DNA of 10,905 nt, from the NCBI GenBank assembly GCA_019695455.1, contig JAEUAC010000170.1, positions 1 to 10,905 on the forward strand, read 5' to 3'. The notes below the pieces were generated by a model. It did not search any database, was not told where the DNA came from, and worked only from the letters and a program-made list of their open reading frames with translations. The position numbers and the translations under genes are program-made. Numbering within the stretch: position 1 is the stretch's first letter; each line of letters opens with the position of its first letter. The DNA is from Methylorubrum extorquens. GTDB lineage: Bacteria > Pseudomonadota > Alphaproteobacteria > Rhizobiales > Beijerinckiaceae. Positions 1-5,566 of this stretch are shown here, one piece after another.

Positions 1-93
1 GCCTCCGACCGGATCCGCGACGAGCTGAAGGCGATGGGCGTCGCCATCAAGGACAACAAGGACGGGACGACGACCTGGGAACCGGCGCGCTGA
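1..93 (+). CDS. cysS: Cysteinyl-tRNA synthetase, C-terminal end (5' partial)
   Basis: Only the last 30 codons are present, in the frame starting at base 1 and ending with TGA at 91-93. The tail begins ASDRIRDELKAMGV and ends near TTTWEPAR. This matches the extreme C-terminus of class I cysteinyl-tRNA synthetases, where an 'AD.IRDEL...G' helix leads into a 'D...GT.W' segment. The full enzyme would charge tRNA(Cys) with cysteine in the cytosol. The catalytic domain lies outside the window, so the assignment rests on this short tail alone. The gene converges on the cinA-type gene, with only 12 bp between the two stop codons. Confidence 0.75.
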   Translation, partial: ASDRIRDELKAMGVAIKDNKDGTTTWEPAR

Positions 94-103
94 CGGCGCG
101 CCG
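83..103. terminator. GC-rich hairpin between convergent genes, candidate bidirectional terminator
   Basis: A perfect 8-bp inverted repeat (CGGCGCGC at 83-90, GCGCGCCG at 96-103) surrounds a 5-nt loop that contains the TGA stop of the cysS-like gene. It also fills the space before the cinA-type stop codon. There is no T-run on either side, so it is not a classical intrinsic terminator. Its position between two convergent stop codons is the main argument for a termination or mRNA-end role. In so GC-rich a genome an 8-bp GC repeat could occur by chance. Confidence 0.4.
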
Positions 104-105
104 TC

Positions 106-594
106 TCAGTGCGCCGCGTCCTCCAGGAGACCCAGCGCGTCCTCGACGGTCAGCTCCCTCACGACGGACCGCCCGAGGTCGCCGTAGCGCCGCTCGAGGT
201 GCCGCGTCGCCCGCCCGCGGCCGGCGAGCGCCAGGTGGACGAGGCCGACCGGCTTCGTCGCGGTCGCGCCGCCCGGACCGGCGATGCCCGTGACGGCGAC
301 CGCGAGGTCGACGCCGGATCGCGCCAGCGCGCCCTCCGCCATGGCGACCGCGACCTCGGCGCTGACGGCGCCCAGCCTCTCGATCAGGGCGGCGTCGACC
401 CCGAGCATCTCGGCCTTGGCGGCGTTCGAGTAGGTGACGAAGCCCCGGTCGAGCACGGCCGACGATCCCGCGATCTCCGTCAGCAGCGCCGCGATGCCGC
501 CGCCCGTGCAGGATTCCGCGGTCGCGACCGTGAGGCCCCGCTCCCGGCAGGCCCCGACGAGCGCCTCCGCCCGGGCGAGGAGGGCGGGGGTCAC
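106..594 (-). CDS. pncC: CinA-family nicotinamide-nucleotide amidohydrolase (PncC type)
   Basis: A 162-residue protein, the usual length for a stand-alone CinA C-terminal domain. PncC enzymes deamidate nicotinamide mononucleotide to nicotinate mononucleotide in the cytosol, recycling NMN for NAD synthesis. Family signatures are clear: TAESCTGGG at residues 25-33 carrying the catalytic serine, VTGIAGPGG at 101-109, and KPVG at 114-117. The N-terminal molybdopterin-binding-like domain of full-length competence protein CinA is absent. The start is a GTG at 594 whose bases overlap the ispDF stop (GTGA). No Shine-Dalgarno sequence is visible, so translation probably depends on ribosomes finishing ispDF. 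The reading frame stays open further upstream but runs antisense-like through ispDF sequence without family similarity. The family assignment is firm; NMN activity is inferred from characterised relatives. Confidence 0.93.
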   Translation of the reverse strand: MTPALLARAEALVGACRERGLTVATAESCTGGGIAALLTEIAGSSAVLDRGFVTYSNAAKAEMLGVDAALIERLGAVSAEVAVAMAEGALARSGVDLAVAVTGIAGPGGATATKPVGLVHLALAGRGRATRHLERRYGDLGRSVVRELTVEDALGLLEDAAH

Positions 595-1778
595 GACGCG
601 GGCAGGCGGATCGTGGCGGAGGCCTGCGCCGCCAGACCCTCCTCGCGGCCGGTGAAGCCCATCCGCTCGGTCGTGGTCGCCTTGATGGACACCGCCGATT
701 CGGGGACGCCCGCCACCTCGGCGATGCGGGTCCGCATGGCCTCCCGGTGCTGGCCCACCCGGGGCCGCTCGCAGAGGACGGTCACGTCGAGGTGGTCGAT
801 CCGACCACCGCGCTCGCGGACGGCCGCGGCCGCGTGGGCCAGGAACCGGTCCGAGGAGGCGCCCCGCCATTGCTCGTCCGAGGGCGGAAAATGGGTGCCG
901 ATGTCGCCGTCCGCGATGGCGCCGAGCAGCGCGTCCGTGAGCGCGTGGAGCACGACGTCGCCGTCGGAATGGGCGTTGACGCCGCGATCGTGCGCGATCC
1001 GCACGCCGCCCAGCCAGACGTGGTCGCCCTCGCCGAACGAATGGACGTCGAACCCCGTCCCGACCCGCACCACCATGTCGTCGTCCCCCGATCCCATCCG
1101 CCGTTCGGCCTCCCCGAAATCCGCCGGGTTGGTCAGTTTCACGTTCCCGGCCTCACCCGGGAACACGTGCACGGCCGCGCCTGCCCATTCCATGAGCTGT
1201 CCGTCATCCGTGAAGCCGTCCTCGCCCGCCGCCGCCGCCCGTCCATGGGCCTCGCGGAGCGCCCGGAGCCCGAAGGCCTGCGGCGTCTGCACGGCCCGCA
1301 GCACCGAGCGGTCCAGCGTCTCGGCCACCCGGCCGCCCTCGGCCACGCGCTTGATCGTGTCCGTGACGGCGACGCCCGGGATCGCCGCCCCGTGCCGGGC
1401 GCCCGCCTCGACGGCCCGCTCGATCAGGCCCGGGTCGACGAAGGGCCGGGCCGCGTCGTGGACGAGGCACAGGACCTCGTCGCCCGCGCCGTCCGCCAGC
1501 GTCTCGATCGCGAGGCGGACGGAGGCCTGCCGCGTCGCCCCGCCGAGGACGGGCGCGAGGAGCTTCCCGCCGGGCAGGCCCGCGATCGCCGCCGCGTAGG
1601 CCTCCCGATCGTCGGGATGGATCGCGCAGACGACCCGGTCGATCCGAGGATGCGCCAGGAAGGCGTCCAGGGTCCGGGCGAGCACCGTCCGGCCCGCGAG
1701 GAGCCGATACTGCTTCGGCCCGCCATCGCCCGCCCGACTGCCTCTCCCGGCCGCGACTACGACCGCCACCACGTCCAT
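591..1778 (-). CDS. ispDF: Bifunctional IspD/IspF, MEP-pathway isoprenoid enzyme
   Basis: A 395-residue fusion catalysing two steps of the methylerythritol phosphate pathway in the cytosol. The IspD half (about 1-228) transfers CMP from CTP to MEP. It shows the nucleotide-binding N-terminus VVVAAGRGSRAG with PKQY at 21-24, GGATRQASV at 79-87 and HDAARPF at 107-113. The IspF half (about 236-395) forms the cyclic 2,4-diphosphate. It carries the zinc ligands Asp244 and His246 (GFDVHSF) and His278, the SDGD loop at 271-274, and KATTTERMGFTGREEG at 366-381. Such fusions are typical of Alphaproteobacteria, where the intermediate IspE is encoded elsewhere. The start at 1778 is preferred over ATG 1784 because GAGGG at 1785-1789 is 6 nt from the former but abuts the latter. 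The 3' end overlaps the cinA-type gene by 4 bp. Both active sites look intact. Confidence 0.97.
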   Translation of the reverse strand: MDVVAVVVAAGRGSRAGDGGPKQYRLLAGRTVLARTLDAFLAHPRIDRVVCAIHPDDREAYAAAIAGLPGGKLLAPVLGGATRQASVRLAIETLADGAGDEVLCLVHDAARPFVDPGLIERAVEAGARHGAAIPGVAVTDTIKRVAEGGRVAETLDRSVLRAVQTPQAFGLRALREAHGRAAAAGEDGFTDDGQLMEWAGAAVHVFPGEAGNVKLTNPADFGEAERRMGSGDDDMVVRVGTGFDVHSFGEGDHVWLGGVRIAHDRGVNAHSDGDVVLHALTDALLGAIADGDIGTHFPPSDEQWRGASSDRFLAHAAAAVRERGGRIDHLDVTVLCERPRVGQHREAMRTRIAEVAGVPESAVSIKATTTERMGFTGREEGLAAQASATIRLPAS

Positions 1779-1784
1779 TCGCAT

Positions 1785-1789
1785 CCCTC
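1785..1789 (-). promoter_or_regulatory. Ribosome binding site of ispDF
   Basis: Read on the minus strand this is GAGGG, 6 nt before ATG 1778. It directly touches the alternative in-frame ATG at 1784, which is too close for initiation. The site therefore favours the shorter product starting MDVVAVVVAAG. Confidence 0.6.
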
Positions 1790-1802
1790 ACGCAAGCCGC
1801 GG

Positions 1803-1830
1803 GTGATAGAGCGTCGCAGCGCCGTTTCAA
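1803..1830 (-). promoter_or_regulatory. Candidate sigma-70-type promoter of ispDF-pncC
   Basis: On the minus strand, TTGAAA (1830-1825) and TATCAC (1808-1803) are separated by 16 bp. They match the -35 consensus at 5 of 6 positions and the -10 consensus at 4 of 6. The expected transcription start, near 1796, would give a leader of about 18 nt that includes the GAGGG ribosome binding site. The placement in the divergent spacer fits. The rest of the spacer (1831-1877) must hold any dusB promoter, but I see no convincing one there. Confidence 0.4.
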
Positions 1831-1877
1831 AGATCGCCATTGGCCTCGGGGCGCTGAGTGGTTATTCGTCAAGCAGA

Positions 1878-2891
1878 ATGAACGTTGCCGCCAAATTGAG
1901 CACATCGGTCCAGATCGGCGCCACGTCGGTCGGTCCTGCCTGGCTTGCCCCCATGTCCGGGGTGACGGACGTCGTCTTCCGCCGCGTCGCGGCCCGGTTC
2001 GGGGCCGGCCTCGTCGTGACGGAGATGGTGGCCTGCGAGCCGCTGGTCGCGGGGTCGCCGGAGGCGTCGCTGCGGGCCGCGGGCGAGGGGATCGGAACCC
2101 ATGTCGTGCAGCTCGTCGGGCGCGAGCCGCGGGCCATGGCGGAGGCCGCTCGCGTCGCGGAGGGGGCCGGAGCCGCGATCGTCGACATCAATTTCGGCTG
2201 CCCGGCCAAGAAGGTCGTCGGCGGCCACGGCGGATCGGCCCTCATGCGCGAGCCCGACCTCGCGCGGGCGATCGTCGCCGCCGTCGTGGCGGCCGTCGGC
2301 TGTCCCGTCACGGTGAAGATGAGGCTCGGCTGGGATGCGGCCTCGCTGAACGCCGTCGCCATGGCGCGGGACGCCGTCGCGGCGGGTGCCCGGGCCGTGA
2401 CGATCCACGGCCGGACGCGGCAGCAATTCTACGAGGGCAGGGCGGATTGGTCCGCGATCCGCCCCGTCGTCGACGCGGTCGGGACGCCGGTCGTCGCCAA
2501 CGGCGACGTCGCCTCGGTCGAGGCCGCACGAGCCTGCCTGTCCGCGTCGGGCGCGGCGGCCGTGATGATCGGCCGGGCCGCGATCGGCCGGCCCTGGCTC
2601 GTCGGCCAGGTCGCCGCCGCGCTGACGGGGCGGGCGCCGTCCGAGCCCTCGCCGGACGAGAAGGTCGCGGCCGGGATCGAGCACTACGAGGGGCTCCTGT
2701 GCCTCTACGGCCTGGCCATGGGGCTGCGCCACGCGCGAAAGCACCTCGCGGCCTATGCCGACGAGGCCGCGCGGGTCGGCTGCGGGCTGCCGCCCGACGA
2801 GCGGCTGACCCTCGTCACGACGACCGATCCCTCCGTCGTTCTCCGATCGCTCGCCCGCCTCTATCGGGAACCCTCCAGGATGGCCGCATGA
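1878..2891 (+). CDS. dusB: tRNA-dihydrouridine synthase DusB (NifR3 family)
   Basis: A 337-residue FMN-dependent TIM-barrel enzyme that reduces uridines in the D-loop of tRNA with NADPH. Visible family motifs, in order: APMSGVTD at 24-31 (FMN-binding start of the barrel); DINFGCPAKKV at 103-113 with catalytic Cys108; VKMRLGW at 146-152; IHGRTRQQFYEG at 176-187; VVANGDV at 205-211; IGRAAIGRPW at 231-240 (FMN phosphate site). A helical tRNA-binding C-terminus contains RHARKHL at 284-290. The length is normal. The ATG at 1878 gives the usual short lead before the barrel, though no strong Shine-Dalgarno sequence precedes it. The homologue in Rhodobacter capsulatus is nifR3, first gene of the nifR3-ntrB-ntrC operon, and the same order occurs here. 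Its 3' end overlaps ntrB by 4 bp (ATGA), so the two are co-transcribed and probably translationally coupled. Confidence 0.96.
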   Translation: MNVAAKLSTSVQIGATSVGPAWLAPMSGVTDVVFRRVAARFGAGLVVTEMVACEPLVAGSPEASLRAAGEGIGTHVVQLVGREPRAMAEAARVAEGAGAAIVDINFGCPAKKVVGGHGGSALMREPDLARAIVAAVVAAVGCPVTVKMRLGWDAASLNAVAMARDAVAAGARAVTIHGRTRQQFYEGRADWSAIRPVVDAVGTPVVANGDVASVEAARACLSASGAAAVMIGRAAIGRPWLVGQVAAALTGRAPSEPSPDEKVAAGIEHYEGLLCLYGLAMGLRHARKHLAAYADEAARVGCGLPPDERLTLVTTTDPSVVLRSLARLYREPSRMAA

Positions 2892-3994
2892 TGGATACCG
2901 AGACCACGCGCGCCGACGGCGTCCTCAACGCGCTGCCCCTGGCGATCCTGACGGTCGGCCCCGCCGACGAGGTGCTCGACGCCAACCCGGCGGCGGAGAC
3001 CTTCTTCGACCTGTCGCTCAGGGTCATGCGACGCCAGCGCTTCGAGACGCTGGTGCCCTTCGGCTCGCCGGCCCTCGGGCTCGTGGAGGAGGTCCGCCGG
3101 CGCGGTGCGGGCGTGAGCGAGCACCGGCTCGACCTGCCGAACCCGCGTCTCGGCGGCGAGCGGATCGTCGACGTCCTCGCGACGCCGCTCGGTGAGGACG
3201 GCGCGGTCGTGCTCCTCTTCCAGGAGCGCACGATCGCCGACAAGATGGACCGGCAGCTGACCCACCGGGGAGCCGCGCGGTCGCTCACGGCGCTGGGCGC
3301 CATGCTGGCCCACGAGATCAAGAACCCGCTCTCGGGCATCCGCGGCGCGGCGCAGCTCCTCGAAGCCTCCGTCGACGAGCACGACCGCATGCTGACGCGG
3401 CTCATCTGCGACGAGACGGACCGGATCGTCCACCTCGTCGAGCGCATGGAGCTGTTCGGCGAGGATCGCCCGGTCGAGCGCGGGCCGGTCAACGTCCACG
3501 GCGTGCTGGACCAGGTGAAGCGGCTCGCTCAGTCCGGCTTCGCCCGCCACATCCGCATCCGGGAACAATACGATCCGTCGATCCCGCCCGTCCACGGCAA
3601 CCGCGACCAGCTCGTCCAGGTGCTGCTCAACCTCGTGAAGAACGCGGCCGAGGCCATCGGCATCGACGCGCTCGACGGCGAGATCGTGCTCTCCACCTCG
3701 TTCCGGGCGGGCATCCGCCTGCAGATGCCCGGCATGAGCGGACGCATCGCGCTGCCGGTCGAGGTGGGGGTCAGCGACAACGGTCCGGGCGTCGCGTCCG
3801 ACCTCCTGCCCCACCTCTTCGATCCCTTCGTGACCACCAAGGCGCAGGGAAGTGGCCTGGGGCTTGCCTTGGTCGCGAAGATCATCGGAGCGCATGGTGG
3901 GGTGGTCGAGTGCGATTCCGCGCCGCGGCGCACCACCTTCCGCGTCTTGCTCCCGATCTACACGGCCCGCGACGGGCGTGGATCCGAGGTCTGA
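2888..3994 (+). CDS. ntrB: Nitrogen regulation sensor histidine kinase NtrB (GlnL)
   Basis: A 368-residue soluble histidine kinase/phosphatase that controls phosphorylation of NtrC in response to nitrogen status relayed by PII proteins. An N-terminal PAS domain (about 12-115) is followed by the dimerisation and phosphotransfer helix with AHEIKNPLSGIRGA at 141-154 and phospho-accepting His142. The ATPase domain shows the N box LLNLVKNAAEAI (Asn252), the G1 box DNGPG at 297-301, the F box around LFDPFVTTK at 310-318, and the G2 box GSGLGLAL at 321-328. There are no membrane segments, as expected for NtrB. The ATG at 2888 overlaps the dusB stop and has AGGA at 2877-2880, 7 nt upstream; a second ATG at 2891 is in frame but less well spaced. 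ntrC follows after 9 bp. All catalytic motifs are intact. Confidence 0.96.
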   Translation: MMDTETTRADGVLNALPLAILTVGPADEVLDANPAAETFFDLSLRVMRRQRFETLVPFGSPALGLVEEVRRRGAGVSEHRLDLPNPRLGGERIVDVLATPLGEDGAVVLLFQERTIADKMDRQLTHRGAARSLTALGAMLAHEIKNPLSGIRGAAQLLEASVDEHDRMLTRLICDETDRIVHLVERMELFGEDRPVERGPVNVHGVLDQVKRLAQSGFARHIRIREQYDPSIPPVHGNRDQLVQVLLNLVKNAAEAIGIDALDGEIVLSTSFRAGIRLQMPGMSGRIALPVEVGVSDNGPGVASDLLPHLFDPFVTTKAQGSGLGLALVAKIIGAHGGVVECDSAPRRTTFRVLLPIYTARDGRGSEV

Positions 3995-4003
3995 GGTTTC
4001 AGA

Positions 4004-5452
4004 ATGCCGAGCGGACAGATCTTGCTGGCAGACGACGATGCGGCCATCCGCACCGTCCTCAACCAGGCCTTGTCGCGCGCGGGCTACGACGTGCGCTCGA
4101 CGGGACACGCCGCGACCCTCTGGCGCTGGGCCGCCCAGGGCGACGGCGACCTCATCATCACCGACGTCGTGATGCCGGACGAGAACGCGTTCGACCTCCT
4201 GCCGCGGATCAAGAAGGTCCGGCCGGACCTGCCGATCATCGTCATGAGCGCGCAGAACACGTTCATGACGGCCATCCGCGCCTCGGAGCGCGGCGCCTAC
4301 GAGTACATGCCCAAGCCCTTTGACCTGAAGGAGCTCGTGGCGACGGTCGGGCGCGCGCTCGCCCGGCCGACCGGCGGGCCGGCGAAGGACCAGGAGAGCG
4401 AGCCGGAGGACATTCCGCTCGTCGGCCGGTCGCCGGCCATGCAGGAGATCTACCGGGCGCTCGCCCGGCTCATGCCGACCGACCTCACGGTCATGATCTC
4501 GGGCGAGTCCGGCACGGGCAAGGAGCTCGTGGCGCGTGCCCTGCACGATTACGGCAAGCGCCGGAAAGGGCCGTTCGTCGCGGTCAACATGGCGGCGATC
4601 CCGCGCGACCTGATCGAGTCGGAGCTGTTCGGCCACGAGAAGGGCGCCTTCACGGGGGCGCTCACGCGATCGGCCGGGCGGTTCGAGCAGGCCGAGGGCG
4701 GGACGCTGTTCCTCGACGAGATCGGCGACATGCCCATGGAGGCGCAGACGCGGCTTCTCCGGGTGCTCCAGCAGGGCGAGTACACGACGGTCGGCGGGCG
4801 CGTGCCGATCAAGACGAACGTCCGCATCGTGGCGGCGACCAACAAGGACCTGCGCACCTCCATCCAGACCGGCCAGTTCCGGGAGGACCTGTTCTTCCGG
4901 CTGAACGTCGTGCCCCTGCGGCTGCCGCCGCTGCGCGAGCGGGCCGAGGACATCCCGGACCTCGTCCGCCACTTCTCGAACCTCGTCGAGAAGGAAGGCC
5001 TGCCGCGCAAGCACATCGACGGCGAGGCGCTCGACCGCCTGAAGCGCTATCGCTGGCCCGGCAACATCCGCGAGCTCGAGAACCTGGTGCGCCGCCTTGC
5101 CGCGCTCTATCCCCAGGATACGATCACGGCCCAGCTCATCGATGCGGAGCTGGACCAGAAGACCGGGCCGGGCCCCTCCGCCGAGAGCTCCGCGCCCGTC
5201 GAGGGCGAGACGCTGTCCATGGCCGTCGAGCGGCACCTCGGCGTCTATTTCAAGAAGTACCAGAACACCTTGCCGCCGCCCGGCCTCTATCATCGCATCC
5301 TGCGCGAGATCGAGGGACCGCTCATCGGCGCGGCGCTGGCGGCGACGCGGGGCAACCAGATCCGGGCCGCCGAGCTTCTCGGCGTCAACCGGAACACGCT
5401 TCGCAAGAAGGTGAGGGACCTCGACCTCCAGGTGATCCGCTCGGCGCGCTGA
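4004..5452 (+). CDS. ntrC: Nitrogen regulation response regulator NtrC, sigma-54 activator
   Basis: A 482-residue enhancer-binding protein phosphorylated by NtrB that drives sigma-54 RNA polymerase at nitrogen-scavenging promoters. The receiver domain (1-120) has acidic residues at 10-12, phospho-acceptor Asp54 (IITDVVMP), Ser82 and Lys104. The AAA+ domain (about 138-370) has Walker A GESGTGKE at 167-174, the sigma-54 contact loop GAFTGA at 214-219, Walker B GGTLFLDEIGD at 232-242, the sensor segment VAATNKDL at 276-283 and RYRWPGNIRELENL at 348-361. A flexible linker (about 383-405) leads to a Fis-type helix-turn-helix near 438-475 (NQIRAAELLGVNRNTLRKKV). The ribosome binding site GAGG (3993-3996) overlaps the ntrB stop and lies 7 nt from ATG. 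Every residue needed for canonical activity is present. Confidence 0.97.
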   Translation: MPSGQILLADDDAAIRTVLNQALSRAGYDVRSTGHAATLWRWAAQGDGDLIITDVVMPDENAFDLLPRIKKVRPDLPIIVMSAQNTFMTAIRASERGAYEYMPKPFDLKELVATVGRALARPTGGPAKDQESEPEDIPLVGRSPAMQEIYRALARLMPTDLTVMISGESGTGKELVARALHDYGKRRKGPFVAVNMAAIPRDLIESELFGHEKGAFTGALTRSAGRFEQAEGGTLFLDEIGDMPMEAQTRLLRVLQQGEYTTVGGRVPIKTNVRIVAATNKDLRTSIQTGQFREDLFFRLNVVPLRLPPLRERAEDIPDLVRHFSNLVEKEGLPRKHIDGEALDRLKRYRWPGNIRELENLVRRLAALYPQDTITAQLIDAELDQKTGPGPSAESSAPVEGETLSMAVERHLGVYFKKYQNTLPPPGLYHRILREIEGPLIGAALAATRGNQIRAAELLGVNRNTLRKKVRDLDLQVIRSAR

Positions 5453-5456
5453 TCGG

Positions 5457-5485
5457 CTGGACTTCGGCGCGGAAGGGTCCTAATC
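5457..5485 (+). promoter_or_regulatory. Candidate promoter for ntrYX in the ntrC-ntrY gap
   Basis: CTGGAC (5457-5462) and CTAATC (5480-5485) are 17 bp apart and begin 4 bp after the ntrC stop codon. They resemble the alphaproteobacterial housekeeping pattern CTTGAC-N17-CTATAT, well in the -35 but only partly in the -10. The 114-bp gap (5453-5566) is the only sizeable spacer in the nitrogen block, so a separate ntrYX promoter here is plausible. I see no clear terminator in the gap and no convincing sigma-54 site. Confidence 0.3.
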
Positions 5486-5556
5486 CTCCCGCTGTGGCGG
5501 ATATGCATCACTCGGCTCGGGCGGACGTCGCTCGGAGCGGTCGCGAGGCGCCCGCC

Positions 5557-5560
5557 GGAG
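5557..5560 (+). promoter_or_regulatory. Ribosome binding site of ntrY
   Basis: GGAG lies 6 nt before GTG 5567 and 12 nt before the in-frame ATG at 5573. The spacing favours the GTG start, which adds two residues to the protein. Confidence 0.45.
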
Positions 5561-5566
5561 CGCGTC

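Noticed and set aside
1841..1855. Possible sigma-54 promoter (TGGC ... GCTG) before dusB
   Set aside because: The GG and GC elements are 9 bp apart instead of the required 10, and the rest of the consensus is poor.
1840..1868. TTGGCC-N17-TATTCG as a dusB promoter
   Set aside because: The -10 match is poor and the implied start would leave an almost leaderless mRNA. Too weak to list.
1868..1873. CTTGAC on the minus strand, a perfect -35 for ispDF
   Set aside because: At 16-18 bp spacing only GC-rich sequence follows, with no -10. TTGAAA-N16-TATCAC closer to the gene is better.
747..1877. Extension of the dusB frame far upstream through ispDF
   Set aside because: The extra sequence has no similarity to dihydrouridine synthases and lies antisense to ispDF. 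The ATG at 1878 gives the normal DusB N-terminus.
2861..5293. Very long open frame on the minus strand opposite ntrB and ntrC
   Set aside because: Its product is Arg/Asp/Gly/Leu-rich low-complexity sequence without family motifs. Such frames arise opposite genes with GC-rich third positions. The plus-strand genes have complete domains.
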